From Solimonas sp040754295 (GTDB taxonomy: Bacteria > Pseudomonadota > Gammaproteobacteria > Nevskiales > Nevskiaceae): a stretch of DNA of 64,000 nucleotides. Position numbers and translations under genes: made by a program. Positions 1 to 7,744 of this stretch are shown piece after piece. The notes beneath the pieces were generated by a model. It made no database searches. It was not told the DNA's origin and worked only from the letters and a program-made list of their open reading frames with translations. The stretch is taken from contig JBFMCQ010000002.1 of NCBI GenBank assembly GCA_040754295.1, forward strand, positions 1-64,000, in the 5' to 3' direction. Every line of letters begins with the position of its first letter. The stretch's first letter is position 1.

Positions 1-112
1 GGGCGGCACAACGGGCACCGGCACCGGCGGAACGACCGGCACCGGCACGGGCGGTACGGGTGGCACCGGCGGTACGGGTGGCACCGGCGGGACGGGTGGC
101 GTCGGTCCCTGA
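1..112 (+). CDS. C-terminal end of a Gly/Thr-rich repeat protein (5' end outside window)
   Basis: The frame that opens at base 2 reads a Gly/Thr-only tail with units such as GGTGGTGGT and ends GVGP-stop at 110-112. The underlying DNA is a degenerate tandem repeat of about 18 bases. A strong terminator follows 16 bases later, so this is the real end of a transcript. Threonine- or alanine-rich small proteins (GfcA/YjbE) head the gfc and yjb exopolysaccharide operons in enterobacteria, and the next three genes are gfcC-, gfcD- and gfcB-like. An equivalent role is therefore possible, but it is inference from position and composition only. Confidence 0.6.
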   Translation, partial: GGTTGTGTGGTTGTGTGGTGGTGGTGGTGGTGGVGP

Positions 113-128
113 GCTCGAGTTGGCGAAG

Positions 129-163
129 AAAGGGCTGGCAACCACCGCCAGCCCTTTCCTTTT
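129..163 (+). terminator. Rho-independent terminator
   Basis: A perfect 11-bp stem (129-139 with 147-157) has a 7-base loop, and the 3' arm runs into CCTTTT. It lies 16 bases after the stop of the Gly/Thr-rich gene and 63 bases before the next start, so it separates that gene from the operon that follows. Confidence 0.9.
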
Positions 164-225
164 GAGGCGTAGCAATCGATTCTTGGCGTCTGTATGAGCG
201 CAGCGAACATGACGGGAGGAGATCG

Positions 226-978
226 GTGAGGGCCTGGATCCGGGGCGCGTGCTGTGCCGTGATGGCCTTGGCTGGCGCACTGGTATACGAGGGCGCCGCG
301 GCGCAGCCGGGCGTCGAGGCCGGCGCCATGACCCACGGCTATATCGAGGTGTACGGCGCCGTCGGCAAGCCGGGCCGCATCCTGCTGCAGAACCCGTACC
401 TGGCGCTGGGCGACGTGCTGACGCTCGCCGGCGGCTACACGGCGGACGCGTACCTGTTCGGCGCCGTGCTGCTGCGTGCGGCACGCCACGGCATACAGAC
501 CGGCAGGGACTGCCTACCCGCGGCCGAGCGACAGGCGCTCGAGGTGTTGCGCGCGGCGACCGCCGATGCGCGGAGCGAAGAGATTGCAACCGCCATCTTG
601 GGGCATGAGCTGTATCGCGTGCCGCTGCGCCTGTCGCCGGCGGAGCTGGCCGGCGATGCAGCGGGCCAGGTCACGCTGCTCGATGGCGACATCCTGATCG
701 TGCCGCCGCGCCCCGCGCACGTTTACACCGCCGGCGCCGTCGGCCGCGCCGGGCCGATCCTCTACGAGCCCGGCCGTCTCGCCGAGGACTATCTCGATGC
801 GGCTGGCGGCCGCGATCGCTGGCTCTCCGGCTCGGATTGGATGGTGCTGCCCAATGGCGAGCTGCGACCGCTGGGGCTGCGGTTCTGGAACTATCGCGCC
901 ACCGCAGTGCCGCCCGGAGCGCTGCTGATCTTCGACGCGGACGACAGCGGCATCTGCGTCGGACCGACCGCCCGGTAA
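226..978 (+). CDS. GfcC/YjbG-like SLBB-domain periplasmic exopolysaccharide protein
   Basis: The 250-residue protein has an N-terminal signal peptide ending near AAAQ (about residue 27). Two SLBB/beta-grasp-like stretches follow: residues about 38-85 (EVYGAVGKPGRILL...LTLAGGY) and about 165-195 (VYTAGAVGRAGPILYEPG). SLBB modules occur in capsule-export proteins such as Wza and in GfcC. The next two genes are YjbH-like and YjbF-like, which supports assignment to the GfcC/YjbG role in group 4 capsule or related exopolysaccharide secretion. The start is GTG, chosen because GGGAGGAG lies 5 bases upstream and the signal peptide begins there. The molecular function of the family is not well defined. 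The call rests on domain pattern plus context. Confidence 0.75.
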   Translation: MRAWIRGACCAVMALAGALVYEGAAAQPGVEAGAMTHGYIEVYGAVGKPGRILLQNPYLALGDVLTLAGGYTADAYLFGAVLLRAARHGIQTGRDCLPAAERQALEVLRAATADARSEEIATAILGHELYRVPLRLSPAELAGDAAGQVTLLDGDILIVPPRPAHVYTAGAVGRAGPILYEPGRLAEDYLDAAGGRDRWLSGSDWMVLPNGELRPLGLRFWNYRATAVPPGALLIFDADDSGICVGPTAR

Positions 979-985
979 ACGCGAG

Positions 986-3139
986 ATGGGACGTACTCCT
1001 GCGGCCGGAATATGCCACCCGGCAGTCGTTCCCGGCCTGCTGCTGACCGCCTTGCTGGCAGGCACCGGTCCGGCGCGCGCGGCCGAGGATGCGCGCGCCT
1101 GGTTCAGCCAGTCCGGCTATCCCGGTGCCCTGCAGACGCCGACGGCATTCATGCCGCCGGAAGGTACGGTCGCCTTCGGGGCTTCGGCGGCCTCCCCGTA
1201 CAACACGCTGTATCTCAGCCTGCAGCCGTTCGACTGGCTCAACTTCAATGCCCGGTATCTCGACATCACCGACCGTCCGTATGCCGCCTCGACAACCGAC
1301 CAGTCGTACAAGGACAAGGCTTTCGACGTTTCACTGAGGCTGATCGAGGGCAACTCGAGTCTGCCCGCGCTGAGCATCGGACTGATCGACCTCGGTGGAA
1401 CAGGCCTCTTCGCCGGCGAGTACCTCGTTGCGTCGCAAAGAGTTTACGACTTGCACGCATCTCTCGGCCTGGGCTGGGGCCGCCTGGGATCGAGCGGCGA
1501 CTTTGAAAATCCGCTGATCGGCGTCAGCGACTCGTTGCGCAGGCGTCCAGGGTTTGAGGGCGGCATCGAGAACACGGGGAGAGTCTCATACGATCAGTGG
1601 TTCCGCGGCGAAGACGTCGCCCTGTTCGGCAGCCTGATCTGGAACCCCGCATTCCTGCCGTCGTGGTCCTTCATCGCAGAACTCGAAGGCAACGACTACA
1701 GCCGCGAGCCTGCGGGGCGACCGGTCAGCGCACCCTCGCGCGTGAACTTCGGCTTGAGCTATGCACTGAACGACTACGCCAGCGTCGGCGCGTCCTACCT
1801 GCGCGGCGACACGTTCGCGTTTCAGGTGGGCGTGGCGCCGAAGATGGGCTCCAACGAGCCTTCCACGCGGAGACACTACCTGCCGGAGCTGCGCCGCAAC
1901 GCCAACCGCGCGTATCAGGCACCGCTGCCGGACGACGATGCCGCGCGGCTCGAGCAGCTCTACTACGCGCTGCGCTACCAGGGCTTTTTCGTGCACGCGC
2001 TCGACGTGGACGCGAGCGGCAAGGTATTGACGATCTGGCAGAGCAATAGCATCACCGACGACCCGGTGCGGGTGCAGCGGTTCGTCGGCCGTCAGGCGGC
2101 GAACTATCTGCCGGAGTCGGTGGAGACGATCCGCGTCGTGACGATGGCGGGCGGCGTGGAAGCGCTACGCTTCGAGTCGCCGCGCTGGCTGCTGGAGGAC
2201 GAGGCCAGCGGGCGCGCAACGATCGAAGAGTTGATCCTGCAGAGCGCGCTGGCACCCGGGCAGGGCTGGAGCCTGGAGGACGCGCGCTACCCGAATCTGC
2301 TGCGCTATCCGACGTATTCGCTGGGCGTCAACCCGGCGCTGCGCACGAACATCGGCGGTCCCGCGGATTTCGTCGTCGGTCAGTTCCTGCTCAAGCCCTA
2401 CGCGACGCTGCAGCTCACGCAGAGTCTGAGCGTCACGTCGACGATCGCGATCAACGTCATCAGCGAGCTCGATCGCGTCTACCCGGTGCGCAGCGGCTCG
2501 CTGCCGCGCGTGCGCAGCGATCTGGAGCTGTACCAGTCGCAAACGGGCGACGTCTATCTCGACGAGCTGGAGGCGAACTACTTCTTTCCGATCGCCTCCG
2601 AGTGGTACGGCCGCGTTTCCGCCGGCATCTTCGAGAGCATGTTCGGTGGCGTGGCCGCGGAGGTACTGTATCGTCCGTTCGACATGCGCTGGGCGCTGTC
2701 TCTGGACGCGAACTACGTGCGCCAGCGCGGCTATGAGCAGCGTTTCGAGTTCCGCGACTACACGGTCGCGACCGGGCATCTGACGCTGTACTACCGCACG
2801 CCGTTCGAAGGCGTTACCGTGCGTACCAGCGTCGGCCGCTATCTGGCGAAGGATGTCGGTGCCACGCTCGATCTGTCGCGCGAGTTCCGCAACGGTGCGC
2901 GCTTCGGCGTGTACGCGACGAAGACCGATGCATCGTCCGAGGAGTTCGGCGAGGGCTCGTTCGACAAGGGGTTTTACGTGTACTTTCCGCTGTCGGGGCT
3001 CGCGGAGGGGTTGAAGGGCAGCGTCGTCGGCCTGAGCTACCGCTTCCTCGCCCGCGACGGCGGCCAGCGCGTCGACGACGGCCGCGAGCTGTATTCGGTC
3101 TTCGGCCCTCACAGCGCGGGAGCGGTGCATGAGCGCTGA
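986..3139 (+). CDS. YjbH/GfcD-like outer-membrane exopolysaccharide protein (DUF940)
   Basis: The 717-residue protein has a signal peptide ending near ARAAED. A mature start of the type WFSQSGYPGALQTPTA follows, typical of the YjbH family, where a sequence on passage through the membrane is followed by alternating amphipathic strands characteristic of outer-membrane beta-barrels. The C-terminal half (from about residue 440) is rich in aromatic alternating segments. E. coli YjbH and GfcD are about 700 residues, so this is full length. It starts 7 bases after the gfcC-like gene and overlaps the lipoprotein gene by 11 bases, so the three are one operon. A role as an outer-membrane conduit or assembly partner for polysaccharide is known only in outline for the family. 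Confidence 0.85.
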   Translation: MGRTPAAGICHPAVVPGLLLTALLAGTGPARAAEDARAWFSQSGYPGALQTPTAFMPPEGTVAFGASAASPYNTLYLSLQPFDWLNFNARYLDITDRPYAASTTDQSYKDKAFDVSLRLIEGNSSLPALSIGLIDLGGTGLFAGEYLVASQRVYDLHASLGLGWGRLGSSGDFENPLIGVSDSLRRRPGFEGGIENTGRVSYDQWFRGEDVALFGSLIWNPAFLPSWSFIAELEGNDYSREPAGRPVSAPSRVNFGLSYALNDYASVGASYLRGDTFAFQVGVAPKMGSNEPSTRRHYLPELRRNANRAYQAPLPDDDAARLEQLYYALRYQGFFVHALDVDASGKVLTIWQSNSITDDPVRVQRFVGRQAANYLPESVETIRVVTMAGGVEALRFESPRWLLEDEASGRATIEELILQSALAPGQGWSLEDARYPNLLRYPTYSLGVNPALRTNIGGPADFVVGQFLLKPYATLQLTQSLSVTSTIAINVISELDRVYPVRSGSLPRVRSDLELYQSQTGDVYLDELEANYFFPIASEWYGRVSAGIFESMFGGVAAEVLYRPFDMRWALSLDANYVRQRGYEQRFEFRDYTVATGHLTLYYRTPFEGVTVRTSVGRYLAKDVGATLDLSREFRNGARFGVYATKTDASSEEFGEGSFDKGFYVYFPLSGLAEGLKGSVVGLSYRFLARDGGQRVDDGRELYSVFGPHSAGAVHER

Positions 3140-3836
3140 TCGCCGTCCTCCGCTGCTGCGCGCCGCCATCCTGTTGCTGGCGACGGCGCTGACGAGCGCA
3201 TGCGCGCTCAGTGGCGTCGCGCCGGTGATCGAAGCGGTCCGCGACAGCTTCCGCGACGACATCTCCCAGTCGGTGCAGCGCGATCTGCTGCGGCTGCGCG
3301 ACATCCCTTACGCGCAGCTCTATGCGCGCTTCCCCGATCGCGAAGAGGCGGTGTTTCTGCTGGCGCAGCAGGACCCGGTGCTGCGTCTGGATCTATGGAT
3401 CGGCAGCCACGGCGTCAGCATGACGATGCAGGGCCCTGCGATCCGCTCGACCAGCGGGCTGACGACCGACATTGCCGCGGGCGAGCCGTTGCAGCCGGGC
3501 GCCGTCGCGCAGTACCTCGCCGGCAGCGGCGAGCTGCGGGTCGGTGCGCAGTCCGTGGGCTGGCTGCAGCCCGCCGGCTCCCGCGACTGGATCGAGCAGA
3601 TCGGCACCGTCGAACAGGTGCAGAACGTCGAGTACGAGGGGTTCGCCTATACCGGCCCGGCCGTGCGCATCACCGAGCGGGTCCGCACGACCGGCAAGCC
3701 CGGCAGCTTCGAGCGGCGGTTCTGGATCGAGCCGCGCGCGCGCGCGCTGCTGCGCATGGAAACACGCCTGCTGCCGGATTCCGGCCAGATCGTGCTCGAG
3801 TGGATCCGCGTGCCGGACCGCAGCGACGCGAGATAG
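3129..3836 (+). CDS. GfcB/YjbF-like lipoprotein (DUF2886)
   Basis: The 235-residue protein has a lipoprotein signal with lipobox LTSAC, so Cys26 would be lipidated. The mature protein contains the family pattern around YARFPDREEAVFLL and a DWIEQIGTVEQVQNVEYEG segment followed by predicted beta strands, as in E. coli YjbF and GfcB, whose structures are beta-sandwich lipoproteins. It overlaps the 3' end of the YjbH-like gene. The gene order here is C-D-B, whereas E. coli has A-B-C-D (gfc) or E-F-G-H (yjb). The product probably acts at the outer membrane with the preceding gene product in exopolysaccharide export. Confidence 0.85.
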   Translation: MSADRRPPLLRAAILLLATALTSACALSGVAPVIEAVRDSFRDDISQSVQRDLLRLRDIPYAQLYARFPDREEAVFLLAQQDPVLRLDLWIGSHGVSMTMQGPAIRSTSGLTTDIAAGEPLQPGAVAQYLAGSGELRVGAQSVGWLQPAGSRDWIEQIGTVEQVQNVEYEGFAYTGPAVRITERVRTTGKPGSFERRFWIEPRARALLRMETRLLPDSGQIVLEWIRVPDRSDAR

Positions 3837-3959
3837 CGCCCCTCCTGGGAACGCCGAGCCCCAGCTCGGCCGGCTTACACGACGTCGGCAACCAGCGGGC
3901 GCTGCAACGGCCCGAGACGCGCAGTTGCATGGCTGTCAGAAAGCAGTTACGGTGCCGTC

Positions 3960-4181
3960 ATGAAAGGCATCACGATCAAGCTGCCGGATGAAACGATGCG
4001 GCGGCTGAGCGCGGAGGCCCGTGCCAGCGGGCGCAGCATCGCGGCCGTCGTGCGGGACAAGCTCGCGGCGTCTGAAGGCGGCGGCGACACCGTCGACGAC
4101 CGCGCGTCCGATCTGGCCGGCATCCTGGCCGGCAGCCGGCGCGCGGCGACGAACGAACGGCGCAGGTTCCGGCGCACGTGA
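3960..4181 (+). CDS. Ribbon-helix-helix antitoxin of a type II TA pair
   Basis: The 73-residue protein begins with an RHH (CopG/MetJ/Arc-type) fold: strand GITIKLPDET, helix MRRLSAEARASG, then RSIAAVVRDKLA. A charged tail would bind the toxin. Its stop overlaps the next start (GTGA, 4178-4181), which is translational coupling typical of TA pairs. Antitoxins of this class bind the toxin active site and autorepress the operon. The upstream 123 bases contain a direct repeat of GCAGTT(G/A)C at about 3921 and 3943 that could be part of an operator, but this is not a strong signal. Confidence 0.8.
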   Translation: MKGITIKLPDETMRRLSAEARASGRSIAAVVRDKLAASEGGGDTVDDRASDLAGILAGSRRAATNERRRFRRT

Positions 4182-4585
4182 TCCACATTTGCGACACCGG
4201 CCCGCTCGTCAGCTATCTCAACCGCAACGACCCCTATCACGCTTGGGCCGTAGCGCTCATGAAGCAGGTGCGCGCGCCGCTGTTGACCTGCGAGGCGGTG
4301 CTTACCGAAGCCGCCTGTTTTCTACGCGACGACGGACTCGACGTTGCCCCTCTGTTCACGCTGCTGGAGCGTGAGGTCTTGCAGCTCGATTTCAATTTGA
4401 GCGAGCACTGGCCGCGGCTGCGTACGCTGATGGCCCGCTACGAACAGATGGACCTCGCAGACGCATGCATCGTCGCAATGAGTGAGCTGCACCGACGCTG
4501 CCGCGTGCTCACGCTGGATCGGCGCGTTTTCTCGACTTATCGCCGCAACGATCGCCAGGTCATCGACTTCGCGGCGCCGCCGTAG
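4178..4585 (+). CDS. PIN-domain toxin (VapC-like ribonuclease)
   Basis: The 135-residue protein is a single PIN domain. It has the first acidic residue in ICDTGPLVSYLN (Asp6), a mid-protein acidic residue in CEAVLTEAACFL, and the third cluster DLADACIVAMSE with Asp near residue 95. That arrangement matches the metal-binding acidic set of VapC-type RNases, which cut tRNA or rRNA. The GTG start overlaps the antitoxin stop. The module sits between an exopolysaccharide operon and a glycosylation island, a common position for mobile TA pairs. Whether it is active cannot be told from sequence. Confidence 0.8.
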   Translation: MIHICDTGPLVSYLNRNDPYHAWAVALMKQVRAPLLTCEAVLTEAACFLRDDGLDVAPLFTLLEREVLQLDFNLSEHWPRLRTLMARYEQMDLADACIVAMSELHRRCRVLTLDRRVFSTYRRNDRQVIDFAAPP

Positions 4586-4685
4586 TCGGGGCATCGTCGA
4601 TCCGACTACGCTGTCCGACAAAACCCCGCGCACAGACTTTGTTATAACCGCATCCTCTCGGCGTGCACCTTGCTGGCTCAATCTG

Positions 4686-5849
4686 ATGAGCTCCGTGAAC
4701 CGACTCGACGACTTGCTGCCAAGGGACAGTGCCGCGCGGAGCTCTGTGAGAGCTGAGAGCGGTCTGGTGCACGCGCTGTGCTTCGTGGTCGCAGTGAAGC
4801 TCGTCCTGCTCGCCTACATCCCGATTGCACGCGCGGTGACGCACGACGATGCGACGGCCGGCTTGGCCGAGTTGCTCGGCTATTGGCTGCGCTGGGACGC
4901 GCCGCACTACCTCGAGCTGGCCGAGCACGGTTACACGAACCAAGGCGAGCGGGGCCTGTTCATCGTCTTTCTGCCGCTGTATCCCTGGGTCGTTCGCGTC
5001 GTTGCATGGCTGGTCGGCGACTTCCACTATGCGGCGCTCCTGGTCTCGACCGCTGCTTCGTTGACGCTCGGCTGGGTCTTGTACCGCGTGACCGAGCGCG
5101 AGCTCGGCGCCGAAGTCGCTGGGCGCACAGTCTTGCTGATGTTCGTGTTTCCGACGAGCTACGTGCTGCACATCGCGTATACGGAGAGTCTGTTCATCGC
5201 GCTGGCTGTCGGCAGCATGTATGCCGCCCGGCAGGGCCGCTGGAAGACGGCCGGCCTGCTCGGCATGGGCGCGGCGCTGACGCGCGTCAATGGCGCGATC
5301 CTGTTCCCGGTGCTGCTTCTGGAGGCCTGGCTGCAGCGGCGCGAAGGCGGATCGCCGCTACGCCGCGTCTGGCCGGTGCTGCTGGTGCCCGGCGGCGTGC
5401 TGATCTACCTCTGCGTCAACTACGCCGTCTACGGCGACCCGCTGCAGTTCCTGCAGATCCAGCGCGAGCACTGGCACAAGCAGCTGGCGCCGCCCTGGCA
5501 GGGACTGTGGTCCGCGTTCAAGACCATCGGTCACCATGAAGCCTGGAGCGCCCAGATGCTGGGCGTGCAGGAGGTGTCGTTCGCCGCACTCGCAATCGCC
5601 GCCACGCTGGCAAGTGCGCGCTGGCTGCGGGCGACCTATACGCTGTGGATGGCTGCGAACACGCTGCTGTTCGTATCGACCGGCTTTCTCCAGAGCGTAC
5701 CGCGCTACTGCCTGACCCTGTTCCCGATGATGATGCTCGCCGCCCGGGCGTGCAGGTCGACGCCGGCGTGGACGCTGCTCGTCGTCGCCAGCAGCCTGCT
5801 GCTGGCGCTCTTCAGCTACCAGTTCTCGCTCGGCCGCTGGGCGTTCTGA
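4686..5849 (+). CDS. PIG-V-like membrane mannosyltransferase (GT-C fold)
   Basis: The 387-residue integral membrane protein has about 9-10 hydrophobic segments. An N-terminal periplasmic loop carries WLRWDAPHYLELAEHGY and then FLPLYPWVVR, the acidic loop followed by a proline-rich motif typical of PIG-V/Gpi18-type GT-C enzymes. FPTSYVLHIAYTESLF and LTRVNGAILFPVLLLEAW further match bacterial PIG-V relatives. These enzymes use polyprenyl-phosphate sugars as donors on the outer face of the membrane. The ATG at 4686 was chosen because it begins just before the first predicted membrane helix; the frame is open further upstream but overlaps the PIN gene. It opens the glycosylation island; its acceptor is unknown. 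Confidence 0.75.
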   Translation: MSSVNRLDDLLPRDSAARSSVRAESGLVHALCFVVAVKLVLLAYIPIARAVTHDDATAGLAELLGYWLRWDAPHYLELAEHGYTNQGERGLFIVFLPLYPWVVRVVAWLVGDFHYAALLVSTAASLTLGWVLYRVTERELGAEVAGRTVLLMFVFPTSYVLHIAYTESLFIALAVGSMYAARQGRWKTAGLLGMGAALTRVNGAILFPVLLLEAWLQRREGGSPLRRVWPVLLVPGGVLIYLCVNYAVYGDPLQFLQIQREHWHKQLAPPWQGLWSAFKTIGHHEAWSAQMLGVQEVSFAALAIAATLASARWLRATYTLWMAANTLLFVSTGFLQSVPRYCLTLFPMMMLAARACRSTPAWTLLVVASSLLLALFSYQFSLGRWAF

Positions 5850-5913
5850 CCGCCGACTACCGCGGACGAGCGGGGCACCGCTGTTCGTCCTGTTCGCGGA
5901 GCTGTTGCCAGCA

Positions 5914-7680
5914 CTATGAGAGCGACTGCCCAAGGGTGCCGCCGATCATGCTGGAGTCGGTACCGGTCAAAGGGTCAGCAGCCGCGGATTTGACGTCGTA
6001 GATCTGATAATCCCCATTGGAAAAACGCAGCGGATAGTGGTCTGCATACCAGGACGCATTGGCGCCGAAGTCGCCGCGTTCCGATGGGCCAATGACGACG
6101 TAGTCCACGCCGTATTGGGCCAATAGCGAAGCAGCGGCTTCTCCTCCGGCGTACATGGTCCGGATGTCCGCCTCACGCTTCGTGTGGTCGAACCCCAAGT
6201 TGGCCATCCAACCGGTGAAGCCGAGCAGAATCGATCTGCCGCCGAAAGTCATGATCGGGTGGTTGTGAGACGCGCTCGTGAGGAACACGGCCATCGGATC
6301 GGTTTCGGCGCGCACCTGCAGACCCAGTTGCATGTCGTCCGCGTTCGCGATCATGTGCCGACTGCGCTCTCGGTTGAGTAATCGGGTCAGCTCCATCGCG
6401 CCCGTCAGCGTCAGCATCAACGCCAGCGTCGCCGCGACGACGCGACCCGCGTAACGCTGAGGTGACGACCAAAAATACGAGATCGCGCTGGCCCACAGCG
6501 GTGTCCAGCACAGATAGCTCCACAGGAACAACTTGGAGTTGTCCCATCGGTTGGGCTGAACCAGCACCAGATTCGCGAAGAGAAAGCAAAAGGCCCCGCC
6601 GAGGGTCAATGCAGTCGTTGCGGAGCTGGCGGTACGCAGAAGAGGCAACGCAAGAAGCGTCAACGGCAATGCTATCCCCCAGAGTTGCCACCACATCAGC
6701 AACCAAGGGGCCGTACCCGCGCCTGCGGCAAAGCCGGGTGCCCAGCGAAGGTGCTGGCCCACACCGCTGCCGAGAAAGGCCAGAGACAAGACGCCTCCGA
6801 TCGTTGCCGCGATGACACCGTAAGTCAGCCAGGTCCGCCACTGCTTCGGGTGGCAGGCCGCGAATGCGAAGCCGATCAATCCTAGGGCCATGTAGCTGTG
6901 GACATGGACGATCGGCAGGATACCCGCGCCGATGCCGCCGGCAACGGCGTAGGTGATTCGGCGCTTCCCCTGCGGCTGAAGGCTGCGAATCAGCGCCAGC
7001 AGGCTCAGGAGCGAAATGGGCAAGCCGAGCACGAACGCACGCTGAGGGACCAGCATTCCGGTCAGAAAGTTGCCGCTGTACCAGTCGTAGCGGTCGATAC
7101 GGCTGACCTCGCGGACCGGGTACAGGAGTCCGTGCCAGTCGTTGCGCTGCATCAGCTCGGCAAGATAGACGAAGCCGCCCGGCCCCGAGGCGAGAAAGAA
7201 CAGCGAGAGGGCCAGAGCTGAAGTTCCCGCGTGGCCCAGGCCTGCACGAAAGCATCGGTATAGAAGAAACGGTGTCGCAGCGCCGGCCAGCAGAGTGGGC
7301 AGGCTCATGGCCGCATCGAGCCCGAGCCCCAAACGCATCAGCAGCCCGGATAAGAGGTTGACAGCAAACGGATAGTGCAGCGCACCGTGCGCGAACATCG
7401 GATGACTGCTGAGCCAGTCGGCAGGAGAGCGGTCGGCGAAAGCACTGGCCATGGCGATGTGCAGCGGCCAGTCCGACCAGATATTGAGATGTCCCGCCCA
7501 GACGCCATCTGAGCGCACGGCCAAGGCGTTGTGCTGCAGCCAGATGTCCAGCGCGGACCATATCGCTACCACCAAGGCCGCGCAGAGCCTACTTACGTTG
7601 CCATTTTCCTTGCTCAGCAAACGGTGCGCCTGCCCGAAGACTGCTGCAACGGATCGATCTGTGCCTGTGATGTGCATCAT
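5914..7680 (-). CDS. Large polytopic membrane protein, putative GT-C-type glycosyltransferase
   Basis: The 588-residue protein has about 12 predicted membrane helices and a C-terminal soluble tail (about residues 470-588) with GGEAAASLLAQYGVDYVVIGPSE. That is the kind of short extracytoplasmic domain found in GT-C membrane proteins. The first loop contains NIWSDWPLHIAMASAFADRSPADW, with an acidic residue where GT-C enzymes carry their catalytic Asp, followed by HPMFAHGALHYPF. I do not recognise a named family, so the enzyme activity is inference. It lies 64 bases downstream of, and on the same strand as, the double GT-C gene and is probably cotranscribed. ATG at 7680 is used; GTG at 7689 would add three residues. 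Confidence 0.6.
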   Translation of the reverse strand: MMHITGTDRSVAAVFGQAHRLLSKENGNVSRLCAALVVAIWSALDIWLQHNALAVRSDGVWAGHLNIWSDWPLHIAMASAFADRSPADWLSSHPMFAHGALHYPFAVNLLSGLLMRLGLGLDAAMSLPTLLAGAATPFLLYRCFRAGLGHAGTSALALSLFFLASGPGGFVYLAELMQRNDWHGLLYPVREVSRIDRYDWYSGNFLTGMLVPQRAFVLGLPISLLSLLALIRSLQPQGKRRITYAVAGGIGAGILPIVHVHSYMALGLIGFAFAACHPKQWRTWLTYGVIAATIGGVLSLAFLGSGVGQHLRWAPGFAAGAGTAPWLLMWWQLWGIALPLTLLALPLLRTASSATTALTLGGAFCFLFANLVLVQPNRWDNSKLFLWSYLCWTPLWASAISYFWSSPQRYAGRVVAATLALMLTLTGAMELTRLLNRERSRHMIANADDMQLGLQVRAETDPMAVFLTSASHNHPIMTFGGRSILLGFTGWMANLGFDHTKREADIRTMYAGGEAAASLLAQYGVDYVVIGPSERGDFGANASWYADHYPLRFSNGDYQIYDVKSAAADPLTGTDSSMIGGTLGQSLS

Positions 7681-7744
7681 GGAAAACACGAGGATGAATG
7701 TTGATCGGCGCGTGGGCGAGCACGAGCCACCGCGTTGCCACCAG

